In this document: positions 1 to 13,000 of the stretch, one piece after another
Layout: each line of letters opens with the position of its first letter
How positions within the stretch are numbered: the stretch's first letter is position 1
Program-made: the position numbers and the translations under genes
The notes under the pieces: generated by a model
Database searches by the model: none
What the model was told of the DNA's origin: nothing
What the model saw: only the letters and a program-made list of their open reading frames with translations
Source: Callipepla californica brunnescens
Lineage: Eukaryota > Chordata > Aves > Galliformes > Odontophoridae
Length of the DNA: 64,000 nucleotides
Direction: 5' to 3'
NCBI GenBank assembly: GCA_023055505.1
Contig: JALIRH010000002.1
Location: 22,574,437 to 22,638,436 of the forward strand

Positions 1-3000
1 GCAGCATGACTTAGGGAGATTCATTGCACAGATGGAAGCTTTTGTGGCTGGGGAATGTTCTCCTGATCAGAGGAATAGGTGGTCATAGAATTTTCAGCCA
101 TACAAATTGGATCTCATCCAGACAACCTTTTGGTCGGGAGAGCATGATGAATTGATTCAAAGGGGAAAAGAGACTTAATTTTATCATAAAAGGTCAATGT
201 TCATGCACAGTTTTCAAATACAGGTTCAGAAAAAGAAGGTTAGGCAAAGCTGTTAAAAATGACTTTCTCTTTAACTCCAAATAGTACATTAGCGTAGATT
301 AGTAGCACCCCCTCAAGACACTTTTCCGCTTTTATAATGGTTTCAGGCACTTCCCTGGGGACAGGCCGAGGCCTGACTAAGACTGATAAGGCTGTCTGGG
401 GCCTCTTTTCACATCAGGCAAGGAAGAAAGCCCTTGGTTGCCACATCCTTGAGCCTGTCCTGAGCCCAGCAGCCAGACTCCCAGAGGGGGTTGCTCTTGG
501 CGCCCTCACAGCCCCTTTCATGAGACAGGTAAGCATTGCTGAGAATGCTTTTCCTTTGAGAAAAGGAGAGGAAGGTACAGTCCTTCTGATGCCATATAGC
601 CTGATAGTAACTGTCCCATCATATGTGACTTGCTACTGTGATCTCAAAGGAAGGATGGAAGACAGGATCACTAGGAAATCAAACATGGAGCAAACTGAGT
701 GAGGAATTATTTTCCAAAATTACTCTGTCATGAGCCCTGGTACCATCACAGCTCCCAGTGGATTTCATTCCCACATCACAGTATGTCCTGCTGCTTTCCA
801 GAAGATTATGTGATTGGTCTGCATTGTGCATGTTATTCTTTTACCTCAGAGAGTAAAATTGAGTAATGCCTTAAATATCTTCAAAATTTCCTGAATCCAG
901 ATGCATTTTGGGTGTGACAGTCTGTCAAGGGAACACTGGAGACATGTACCTTGCCCATGAAGGCATGATTTTTCCTCCATATACCCACTGCACCCACTGA
1001 TTAAGCAGTCACATGGGGTCCAGTCTGGAGAACCTACATCCCACTCAGTACTATCTACATTCAAAACATAACAGCCACTGCCAGGACTATTTTAACAGAC
1101 AGCAATCAAATCAGATGTTGAATGCAGCTTTAATTCTCACGGATCTCTTCTTTCTGGTTCCTCCACAGACATGACTGAATTTAGTTACACAGCATTCCTG
1201 CGGCCTCAGCTGTTTAACCTCTGAGAAACTAAATCTTGAACGAGTCTAAGCACTGTCCTTTACACACCCAATAGAAATTACAAAGTCCTGAATACGCAGC
1301 AATTTTTAGCCGATAGCATGTTGTCCCACGGCTCCAATCAACCAACCCTAACCTCCAGAGCACTTGGCATCACTGGTAGTCTGGCATTCAGCAACCTGCA
1401 CCGGGAATTCGGAAAACAAGGAGCAGTCAGAACAGTGAGCTTCAAAGGAAAATAAGATTTGACATGACTTGCCTTGTATCACAGAGGAAACCCATGTTAA
1501 ATTAGAACTCAGTTCTCTAAACTTACATTTGATTAAACTAATGATTAAATCATTTCTTTGCCAGCAGCTCTTTGAATCAGACCTCCAACTTCTTGGAAAA
1601 TTATACATGGATTCTCCAGCTAACAGGGCCGCTTCACAACACCATCATAACTGTGCAACGGAGCATTTTTTCCTGTTTTTCAAATACGATGAATACAGCA
1701 AAGAAGTTTTAAATTCATATCAGCAGTCTGCTTCAAAGTACATACACATAACAGCAAAATAAAAATTTTATATAAAAGTTCTAATATAGTCATTTTCTAA
1801 CATACAAAGTTTAAAATTTGAAACCTACATTTTGTCTTTTGAAATGTGAAGAATAATTTTAAAATGTCTCATCCAACTTCTTTAAGTTAAAGGAATACTC
1901 TTAAAATCTCCCTTCTTCAGCAACATGCATGCTATTATTATGTTCCACAAGCAAATTAACTATGAAAGACCAATTATAGACTGCCTTTCATGTTAGGTGA
2001 GCAATTTCCAAGTGTGGGAAGTGTAATAAGTACATTTCCTTCTGAGAGGGGTGTTTAGAGTAGCAGTGTTTTACATCCACTCTGTCCTTATATTTTCCTA
2101 GCAGTAATAATGCTGTATGGAACTCAGAAAAGTCAGACCTTTAACCTGAAAGCCAGATTTTGCAGCCTTCACTCATCTATAAGTTCTTTCCTCAGTTGTG
2201 TCCAGTGTGTTAAGAAACCCAAGTCTGTGAGATACAGAAGTGAAAGCCATCTGGTCAATGAGGGCACTTCAGGCTAGGAGGATTCAGAATCTGCTGACAA
2301 TACTTGTACCAAGCGGAGTCCAAGACATTCTACACAAGGCTAGTGCAGATTAAAAGACCGATGAAGGGACATGGGTAGGCTCAGCCCCACTGTGCACAGG
2401 TTAGGGACACAGTGAGCTACCTACAGTGCCAACCAGAAACATCAGCAGCAGGGCTGCAGGCAGAATCCAGCACCTGCACTGTGGGGACATCCCCAGCACC
2501 CTGCATACTGCATATGTGACTGAAGCCAGAGGACACAGAGTCAGGACACTTCCCTTCACCTGCCAGTGTTGTGGTGGGGCTGCAGGACAGGTAAATCCTA
2601 AAAGGCCAGGTGTGAGTCCACACCTGCATCCTCCTTGAAACAGTAGCCACTTCCCCATGCTGTGGAAAAGTTGTGCACAACAAGGAATACGCAGAGTGAC
2701 AGCAGTTGGCAGCTGTTTAAGCCCAGGCAACTATTTCATCGTTAGTCTAAATATACAGTCATGCAAACTGATCATGTTTATTGCTGATTTTGTTTATACT
2801 TGCGTATACTGAAGGATTTCAAGCCAAGAGTAACTCCCTTGTTCAAACCCAACTCATCTGCGGCAGAAGTGATCCTCAACTCTGCTGCATCTGCGTGCAC
2901 CCTCGTGAAAACAGAGAGTGGGTGGCAACAGCAGCGGGAGCATTGCCAATCTTGTCTTGCCAATGTGGATATATGCTCTAAAATATCCAGAGCTACTGTA

Positions 3001-3939
3001 CATGGGGAACTGTGGTGAAAAGGACAAGCAGATGTGATTTACCTAATTGACGGCCTAATTAAGATCTGAAGAAGAGGTGGGTGATTTAGAGCTGTTGGAA
3101 AACAAGTTATTGAAAGGACTGAAAATTAATATAAAAGGTCTCAGTGGTGTTTAATAAACAGAACTCACTCAAAAAATGTTTTAAAATGTTCCAGACCTTA
3201 TTTTCTACAAAAGCTTTTTCAGCTTGTGATCACCGTGTTCAGACCTGAGCCAAGAGAGCGCAGCTGGGGTTGCCACTGAATTTTTTTGTTCTCATCTGCT
3301 TGATCTGATATTTATCCCCTAGATTGTGGCATTAGTCTGTACACAAAACAAAGTGTAATATGTCTTTCACTTCAGAGGAACACCCACTCTTATTATAGCA
3401 TGTTTTGTTCAATGGTTTCCACTCAGGTGAATTCTTAAGCACTTCAAAACAAGTCACTGTGGGCTGGATGTAGCTTTAAGAACAAGGAATTGCCATGCCC
3501 AGTCATGATGTGATCCCTCTGGGAGTTCACCTCCTCCCTATGTTGTCCTATTTGTGTATTCTCTGCTTCTATGTTTCCAAACAAAAATGAATGCCAGTGT
3601 CTCACATTGTCTCTATCCACTAGCCGTGAGGCCAAGCAACACTGTTGGAGAAGGCAGCAGTTGGTACCCATCTCTAGGCCAACTGAATTTCATTTGCTTA
3701 TTATTTTTTGGACGCTTCCTCCTTTCTTTTTGAGCTATCTTTTCTTTTTTTCCTTTGGTCAGCAATCATGCTCTTTGCTCATCAAAGACTTATTTTATTT
3801 TTTGTTGTCAACTCCTGTTGTTCCGGTGTTGGAAACACCTTTCTGAGGAAAGCAGAGAATGCTTCAAATGTCTTGAAACCTCAAGAATCTTCTGAAGGCT
3901 GAATAAAGTTAGGATCTACACATTTCAAATGAATACCAT
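1..3939. other. Intergenic, no gene recognised
   Basis: AT-rich sequence. The longest open frame, 337-702 on the plus strand, has no recognisable domain and no clear exon structure. The stretch around 2400-2700 is somewhat richer in GC, and both strands carry overlapping short frames there, which is what chance gives in GC-richer DNA. I see no RNA gene and no clear repeat. If the SLC26A7 assignment is right, this lies more than 40 kb past the 3' end of that gene. Confidence 0.6.
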
Positions 3940-4256
3940 TCAAAATGAGAGCAAGAGTTCAGCTGAGCTTTGCAAGTGGTGTCCCTGGGGTTAGTACTGG
4001 GACCAGTATTGCTTAACATCTTTGTCAATGACTTGGACAGTAGGACCGAGTGGACCATCAGCAAATTGGTGGATAGTAACAGTCTGCAATGTGCAAGCTG
4101 ACGATCCTTGGAGGCATTCAAGATGAAGCTCAATTGGGACCCGGGTAGCCTGATCTAGTGGAAGATGTCCCTGCTCATGGCAAGAAGGCTTGGAATTATA
4201 AGGTCCTTAACGTCCCTTCCAATCCAAGTCACTTTTTGATCTCTATAACAGACTTT
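3940..4256 (+). mobile_element. CR1 LINE fragment with internal deletion
   Basis: The left part, about 3970-4100, resembles the reverse transcriptase block of CR1 ORF2. It reads like a degraded version of the '[11 protein letters not shown]...FNIFIDDLD' and '[11 protein letters not shown]' motifs seen intact near 30885-30995 in the same window. From about 4107 the text switches to CR1 3' sequence ('ggcattcaagatgaagctc', then 'ggaagatgtccctgctcatg'). It ends in the usual 'ttaacgtcccttccaatcc' tail. About 800 bases of ORF2 3' sequence that should separate these parts are missing. The frame is broken by stops, so the copy is dead and old. Confidence 0.75.
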
Positions 4257-4893
4257 TGGCCAGACAAGACTGGAAAGTGGTTCAGGGAAGATTTCTGCTT
4301 GACCGAGGAGCCATTTTTCTCAAGATGACAGACTTGAGACAAGCGTGGAGGGAAGGCAATATCTGCAGGTGACAAAGAATGATCTTGCATAGTCTTCGAG
4401 CCATGTAGCTGTTTTTCTAGCGGGAAAGGAAACTGTTTACTCCAGGAAAGTTGTGGGGATGGAATCCTGGACAGAGCTAACTTTAAAGTGCTTGAGTAAC
4501 ACAACCAGGCAAGAGAAGTATGTGAGAGAGCAAATTTGCCTTGCTGTAAAATGAACCTTCAAGCTATACTTATTTATATCTGGATTGCTCATTAAACTAT
4601 GATACAGTGATTCTGCTTGTTGTACATGAGAATCTCACACTTAAGGGATACTGCCTTTGCTATGATCAGGAGAAACTGGACAGACACTATCTCTTAAAAA
4701 GAGATCATCAAAGAACTGGGGTTCCTGCATTAGTCTGCAGGTATTGTACTTGTCTGTGTTCCCACACATATCCCAAGCAATCAGATTTGATACAGAAATA
4801 GAGGTCTCAGAGGTAATTAATATCTTTAAAGACTATGGCGACTTAAGGAGGAAGAGATACTGCAAATCCCTGACATGAAAGCAGCCAGAGAAT
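4257..4893. other. Intergenic, nothing recognised
   Basis: AT-rich non-coding sequence between the CR1 fragment and the inverted-repeat element. No long open frame and no repeat were noticed. Confidence 0.5.
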
Positions 4894-5015
4894 CTGTCAT
4901 GGTTTTATGATTTTTGGTAACCACTAGACCAAGAGCATTAGCTCTTTAACTCTTAATGCAATACATGATGTTATGATGTGGAATACTAGTACCAAAAATC
5001 ATAAAACCATGACAG
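4894..5015. mobile_element. 122-bp element with 26-bp perfect terminal inverted repeats
   Basis: Positions 4894-4919 begin 'ctgtcatggttttatgattt' and are repeated exactly as the reverse complement at 4990-5015. All 26 bases match, around a 70-base centre. The flanks are 'aat' on both sides (4891-4893 and 5016-5018), which could be a 3-bp target duplication. This is the layout of a short non-autonomous DNA transposon (MITE), or of a folded-back fragment of a larger repeat. No coding capacity is present. I cannot name a family, and no second copy was noticed in the window. Confidence 0.6.
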
Positions 5016-8000
5016 AATCTACTATGGAGAAAGAAGTTGTGATTATCTTACTGCAAGAAGAAAATGAAAGCTAATAAGTGAACCAATAAAACCGATTTTA
5101 TCCTAAATATCAATCAGAATAACATCTTCTCAGACACCAAAATAAATATCAAGACACAGCTTAGTAGAAACTCAGACTCCAGTAGCTATGATGTTCACTG
5201 AATAATTTGTTCTCTGTGGGAAGCCTTCTCCTTTGAACCTTCTTCCTCAGCCTGGTCAAAAAAAGAAAGAGGTTTTAATAATCTTCCCAGCGCAGTGCTC
5301 ACCTTTAAAGACTTGAGAAGTTGTTTCAGAGAAGGCCTTGAAAGATCTTTCTGCTGATGGTTGAAATTATTTGGAGTTTAGGTTGATTTTATTTTAGATT
5401 TATTGCAAAGAAACCTGTAGTACTAGATGGCATTTCTTCTACATTTCTATTAGAGAATCAAATATAATGTATCTAATAGTAAGCATTACCCAGTCCTTGT
5501 TCTATTAGCCCATGGAGATCTAGCACATAAAATGAATTACCACAATATCACTGAGTGCTGGACTTCATTCAGTTAGCTGAAGGTTATGCAAAATCATAAT
5601 GAGAGCTGCTAATTTAAGCAAGAAGGACATTGGTCTCCAGTCAGCCCTTTGCTTCCCTTCTCTTTCGCACCATGTTTATTTCAGGGAGCCTGTGAAGTTT
5701 TGTTGTCCAGAAATGTAGCCTGTGTACTTCTGAGAAATATGAGAAATTGCTGCTGTGGCTTCACCATAGATTTTGAAGTGACCAAGGTATTCGCTGTGTT
5801 CTCCTTGCTAATTCTCTCAGTTTTAGAATTGATGTCATTTAATGCAATATAAATGGCATTTTTTAGAATTTTGGACAGATTAAAAAAGGAAACTGCTTTT
5901 TGATTATTGATTGATTGTTTTTGACATTTATGCATCCAATAGACTCTTGACGTTAAAGAAACTGGGTGAGATTCTTTGTGAAATTTTCATTTACAGCTAT
6001 AGTCAGTAGGGGACTTAGTGCATACCTCTAACTCCTTTAGACTTGCCTCCCTCATTTTCTGCTTTATCCTGGAAGTGCTTGAGGTACATGGGCTACTATG
6101 TCTTTGACACTGGTAACTTCCAACATGCCGCTGGTGCCAAACAAATTTTCAGCCTTGGAAGTTCTGGGAAAACTCCAGAGCAAGACAGCAGTAAAGCACC
6201 TGTGGGTCCAAGGACTAGCACAACTGCTCCAGGTGCTAAAAAGAGGGATTGGTCCTACAAATTCTGCCACTTAAAACCAGTTTTGAATTTTCTTCCCATC
6301 TTCATTATAACCTAGACTATTCAGGTTTTCACCCAAATTCTTCTGCTGGTGAAGACCTCACACCTACCATCATCTGAACCCACTGAGAAGTACAGAGCAC
6401 AGTTGGGCTCAAAGCTCTGTTGGGACCTGCAAGTGCAGCCATAACCTGTCAAAAAATTTGCCTCTGATAATTCTTCCTTCAAAGGAGAATTTTACAGCTT
6501 TCCATAAATCGTGTAAATTACGAAAAACAGAGCTCAGAGGATCTGAAAGCATTCGCAGTGTTTATCCACCCAAATTTAGAGAGATTTTGAATGTTGAAGC
6601 TCAGTATTCATTGAAACTACGACTGTCTGGACAACAGATAATTGAGAATATATTAAAGGGAACAACCTTATATAAAAAAAACATACAAATTCAAAAGCAC
6701 CTTATTTCTGCTGGAAGCCAAGTACATTTCCTCTACACTCATCTCCAGTGAGAAATATCCTGGAATTTTTCCTCCTGAAATGTTAACTAGCCTGCTGTAA
6801 GAGAAAGCCCAGATCACTTTGAAGTGGTAAGTATGCTTAAATTTGCTGCAGGCTTCAGTATCCCTGAGGGTCCTAAGGCCTACAAATTATTTTTATTCAT
6901 TTAAAATGAAATAGAAATTAGAAAAAAAAGCCTCAATATAACTAAAAAGAAGACACCAGAAAGCTTTGTAACCCCTTCACACTCCCTGTGGTATTCTGTC
7001 CTCTATCTAATAGGATCTCCCCTATCATTTGTTCTGAAGAAAACTATCCTTTCATTCAGAACATAGTAAAATTTGACACATGGTCTGGAAAAGGCAAAAA
7101 ATTATTACTGCTGTAACTCCAGTGTCTGATGTAAATTAGGGATGTTGGTATGTTTGCATATTCTGTCAGCAGTGTATCTATAGAGAAGCTCCAATGAAAT
7201 TGCTTTTATATAGCTACTTACAACGGCACCCAAAAGTATGACTGCAGCAAAGATTATGTGTTTTGACCCCGGTAGCTTCAGTAATACTGCAAGGAAGAGC
7301 AAGAGTTACATTTTCCCTTAAAAGTACAGTATCCAGCTGACAGCCAATGAAGACATTCACGCTGCTGCACCTTCCTTTCTATTACTTCTTATCCTTGTCT
7401 GACCAGAGCAATTGAGGATGTGCCTGTCTGCACATCTGTCTGGTCCTCCAGTTGCCCTAAGAGAACAGCAAGAGCTAATGATCGGAGGTACTTCTCTCTT
7501 TAGTTTGTGACTGACTTTAACTCAGGGAACAAACTTGTCAGCTGGACATTTCATATCAATAGATAAAGAATCACAGCCCCATCATCCAGCCTATGGAAAG
7601 CCACATCTAGTTTGGCCAAATATTCTTAAAAAAATAGTAGATTTTTTTCCCTAGGAAATGCTTGTTACAGCGTGTCTGGTACCTGTCCTACCAGCCCTCC
7701 TTAATTTCCATACATTTCTCCCACCCTCCAAGTGCATTAGTTCCTATGGCAACAAGGGTGCCACTGGCATGAGAAAATGCAATGGAATTCTTAATTTCTC
7801 TTTAAAGTCTGTATATAAAATGGAAAGTTATTTACACTATGGTTATCAAATAAAGAAAGTGTTTATGGGCCAGCTTTGGATCCACTAATGTGGGTGGGAC
7901 TTCTGCTACTGCCTTCAGTTGCATCCAGTATGGTCCTTATGCTGCACACCATATGTCTCGCTAACCACCACACAATCCCTCACCCCAGACTGCTAGCTCC

Positions 8001-9981
8001 TCTCTTTTTTGGAAGGAGAACTAGTGAGACTGATTCATGTGAAGTATCCACATTGTTTATAATGAAGATTAAAAGCATAATTATTTTTAGGAGCTCCTCA
8101 GTGGTATGAATTTTCAGACTTCGGAGAGAGATGTCAGATGATCTAGTCCTTGACTTTAAAAAATGTTTTCCTCAGGTACTTCACTCTTTTCTGTTTCATG
8201 TCACTGCACCCACCTCCCACTGACTCCTGGCTGCCATTTTAAAGAATACTTGGGAATTATTTCAGACACGTAGAAGATGGAGTGTGAATCAGTTCGAGAT
8301 CTCGGTGGGCTGTGGGGATGAAATTGGCAATTGTGAAAAGCCTTCCTACACGTTTTCCATATATTTCATATGTCATCCCACAAAAGGAATGAAAATAGAG
8401 TCCCTTTCACTGAAGCTGTGAGAAGAAGAGGACAGAAATTGGAGGAGTGAGTAAAATATGCCAGAATGCTTCCATTTTACACAAGATCTGCTCCAGAAAA
8501 ACAGAGTAGTCATCTCCTACACACAATATTACTTAAAACCTGTGCCACTAGACCATAGAGTATGAGAAGAATCTAGATAATGCTGACACTAACACAATGT
8601 TTTCATTATTTATCACCTGCAAGAAGTGTTCAGGACAAAGAAATTCAGAAGTAACAAGATTCCTACTCCAGAAAGCCCAAGAAAGCTAAAAGTAAGCAGC
8701 CAACAGTAAGATAATAAATAGCATTGATTGACTGAGTTGGTACACAGTCATCACTGGAGTTCAGGACAAGGTAGTTAAAAAGGAAGTTTGGAAGGAGGGA
8801 GTTCCCTTATGCATCACACTGAAGATCAGCTTATGTTAAAGGAAGTATCCAAATGACTGTGTGAAAAAGATCTTCTCTGCAGTACCCCGGAGGCTTCCTG
8901 AAATACAGTGCCTGAAGCTCACTGACCTCTGGAAGCATTTCTAAATCAATTTTGGGCATCTGGATGGGGCAATCCTTATAAAAGAAACCAAGGATCCCAT
9001 GGAGAGATCACATTAAGTCTCAAAAAACAGCGTGTGTTTGTCAAGATCCGTCTTTGTGGTAGTGAAAGGTGCTAAGATTTCAAAATATTCAGTGCTAAAT
9101 AGGGAAGGCTACAAGAAGTTTTAATGCCTTATATTAACTTTCTCTTGAACTCTATTCAGCTCTGCCTGACTCTTTATGCAATATGGGACATATTGATATG
9201 TGTCAGTTCTGTCTGGAGGGATGTACCAAAAATATATCAATCTTGGTACATTATGAGACCGAACTGAATATTAAATTGTTATTCTACATAGGCAACACAT
9301 TGCCTAGGTTGACTCACACATACAAAAGGAAATGCCTGCCTTAATTTCTGTGTTTTTCATGTTATTTCTGTGTATTTCTGTCATTTTCAGAGGCATGTGG
9401 TTCATTTTCACATGAAGCCTGTTTCTTGGGAAAGAGAAACAGTGACATCCTGTGGTTCAGCTGTGGGAAAAGTGCGTATTTTGTCACTATTCTTCAGATG
9501 TCATTTTTTCTTTTTCTATGTGACTTAATAGGAATGTAAATTTCCACCATGTAGAAAAAACACCTCATTGATTAGATAGCCCCAAACAACACTTCACAAA
9601 TGTAATAAGCTTTCTGTATATGTTAGTTTACAGGGGTCAGCATGACGAGGATATTTAGTGAATGTGAAATTTCACATTTAGCAAAATGCTAACCAAATAT
9701 AATAGGATAATTTTAAAATACATAGATAATAGTTTTAAAATCTGTGTGAAAATTGGCTTTCATGTGACATGGTTTGGCTTTTTCAGACTTTAAAAACAAA
9801 GTCACATCAGAACTAGAATCTAGCCCTCTAGAACTTACCATCTTTGGAAATTCTTTGATAATCACTGTTAACAGAACGCATTTGAAAGAACTGACTTTAG
9901 TCAGAATATGATGGCAGATATCCAGGGTAAGACCAAATCACTAGCAGATGAAATAGTTGAGCAAAGAATGGTCACATTCAT

Positions 9982-10018
9982 GAAAAAAAAAAAAGAAAAG
10001 AAAAAAAAGAAAAAGAAA
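9982..10018. repeat. A-rich low-complexity run
   Basis: A purine-only run of about 37 bases, mostly A with single G interruptions. It is not attached to a recognisable LINE or SINE tail. Confidence 0.85.
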
Positions 10019-13000
10019 TCATTCTGATGCATTCATTTAAAGGGTAATTTCCTTACATCAGACTCTTTGAAGCTGTATTTCTTTTGTTGTGATAAAACTT
10101 CTGACAATCCTGTACTGATAGAAATAGTATCTTCAGACAGAGCTGTAAGGTAATTTACCCAGAATGGTGCCAACAGAACTCCACACAAACCTTTCAAAGG
10201 AATCAAAGTCCCATTTCCATAAGAGAAAAGAACTGCAGAATTTCTTCCCCCTAGCATGAACTTCATGTCACATACTGATGATATCCTTAAGAACTGAAGA
10301 CTATTTTCTTTTTAGACATATGTTTCAGAAAGATTACTGCTGCAGTTTTTCTCAAATCTTATTCACACTGTATTTTTCCTCCAATACATTTTGTGCCATT
10401 CTCATGCTTCTCAGTCAGGAGGTTGTCCCTTACTTTTGGCTTGCTTTTGTTAAACATCCAAGGAACACAGAGTCATAGGTACTGTTACATACCAGCTCCC
10501 CAGTTTCCTCTATAGCCCTTGATGGTGGCAGCAATGCAAAGGCTAAATGTTCTCCTGTCCCCTGACTTCCCAAGTATAAGTGGCTGAGTGACAGTGATGA
10601 AGAATGAAATTGGAAAAGAAAAAAGCCTGTTCAGACAAAAAGGCTGAAATGTGTTTTTTGAGCACAAGTGATTTCCTCTAGGGTTTCAGTTTCATGACTT
10701 TTCTTCCCCTTCAGTACAAACAACCTCCAAATGCAAGAACGTGTATATAAGAAAGGGCGCATCTCAACACAGTGTAAATGTTGTGTAGAGTGCAGACATT
10801 TCTGATGGAACACAGGAATGCCAAACAATGAGTTATGAAGAAAGTATTATTGCCAATGGATTACTTATAACCTTTCTTATCATTCATAAGGTACACACTT
10901 AGATGCTTTTTTTCCTATATGTAAAGCCAAATAAATAAGTAAATCCCCCCACATGGCACAGGGAGTATTCAATGAGATTGCTAATTTCAGAGACAAAAGA
11001 ATATGCCATTTAACATTTACATGTATTTCATTACGTTTGACTGGCATATGGTGATCCGTAAGCTTGCTGCTAATATAGTGCCTGTGTTTTTTAATTAAAT
11101 TGATGGTCTTAAAAAAGGTACCTATTCTCCTGAGTAAGGTATAATCTCTTCAATTTTGAATATTGCTTGGTCTCCCACCAGCACTGCAGTAGTCCTAAAA
11201 TTGCTTCAGACTCTGAAAGTTGCTTCAGAATAATTTTTAAATATAGGCTTGTAAAATTATAGTAAAGGACAAAGCAAAACTATAACCAGGGATTTCCCCA
11301 AAGAAAAATGAATGAAAGAACAGTGCAGGTTATAATTCAAATTGCCAATTAAATCTGACTCAGAGGAGTTTGAAAATTAAGTTTTTAATTTCTAAGTACT
11401 CCTTCCACTAATCTGTTTGTGAACTTTAGACTGTCAGCTGAGAAACAAAAAGAGAGGAAAACTAGACTCTTTTGAACCAGGGATTTAATAACTCCCCCAG
11501 GTCACAGTGCTCATTATAAAGGGAATGAAGTGCTGGTTCTTGGGCAACAGAGCAAACATCTGCATCCTGCAACAAGCCAGGTGCTCTAAATCAGGGCAAA
11601 ATCAAGACAGCCCAAGCAGCAAAATCTGAGCATGTCCTCTGTCTATCCAGCCTGCTTGGGTCCCTGCTATGATTGTGTTTGCAGCTGGAGCGACCTCCCA
11701 GCCGAATAAGCACACCTGGAAACACTGATGGGCAGCAGCTGTCTGGCACCCTCAGCAAAATTCCCAGCAGGCGTCAGGTGTTTGCCTGACTTTTCCTCGG
11801 GGAGCTGGATGCATGAGCACCGTGCAAGCTTTAAAATGTCATTGTTAGTTTGCGTGTCAGTGAATAACATTTAGGACTTGAATCGAAATGACAAGGGAGA
11901 GATGCGTTCTGCAAGAGGTTCTGTTATTGGCAAAAATGCTCACTGCATTTTTATCATTTCCATAAATCTTTTGACCATCTCTGCTTGTGTACTGTAAAAT
12001 GTTAACTCCCACACTACTGCAACCTGTGCACACCTATCACTGTAAGTAACGTACCATCTCCATTAGATTATCTTTCCCAGACACAGCTTTGCCAAAGCAA
12101 CACATTGATTATCGCAGATTTCATCAAATAATTCTGCATAATAAGTTTATGAAGTGTTCTGTTCTACAAACTCTGCATTTGGTCGCCAAAACCATATACA
12201 GACTGCTTTCTGACTCCTGAAATGAAGAGAGGCATTCAAGATACTCACTGTGGTAGATATCTATTTACACAGAGGTTTGCATACATATATGCTTTTTACC
12301 AGTAGTGTATGTGTAAGAGTATTCACAGTCCTGCATATATTCTCATGAACAAAAGCTTTTACACTCAAATGTTTGCAAGTCAAAGGCAGAGCAAATGCCA
12401 CCAAAATCTGCTTTTATGAATGCGGATCATGTGCTTTTATTTTATTCCAAAGGTTGATGCATCTGGGAGCTATGTTGCATTTCTTGAACAGTGCATTTTT
12501 GCTTTGATATGATTTCATTCTCAGCTTGGTCCAGGAGCAGTGTATTAAACACTTTTTTTTTCCACTACATGAACAAAGCGTTGGTTTTGCTATGCTGTCT
12601 GTGTCACAGTCTGTAAATGCACAACAGACATCTTCCACCTTCTACAAAATCACCTTTTGGGTAAAACACAAAGCAAGAAAGGATATTCCCCTTGGTCTGG
12701 GTTGTTCCAGGCATGTCCTCTTTTTACCCCCATGCTGAATCTTAGGATGTAACAAGTCCAAAAGCAACTAGAAATCTCACATTGTGTACATGTGCCATAT
12801 GCGCTTCTCCTGGTAGTTTATAGACTGTACAGATGACAGTGTAAGCACAATGTGTACTGGATCCATCTGACTGACTGTGTGTGCACAGCTGCACAGCACA
12901 TGCACAGCACATCAGACATGCTGAGGATGGGATGCACTTCCAGTGCATGTGTAGGCCATCTGGGTGGTGCCTGCACACATATTTCTGGCCAGGAAACCCT

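Noticed and set aside
337..702. 121-codon open frame on the plus strand
   Set aside because: No recognisable domain, no supporting splice sites or neighbours. Length is within what chance gives in a locally GC-richer stretch.
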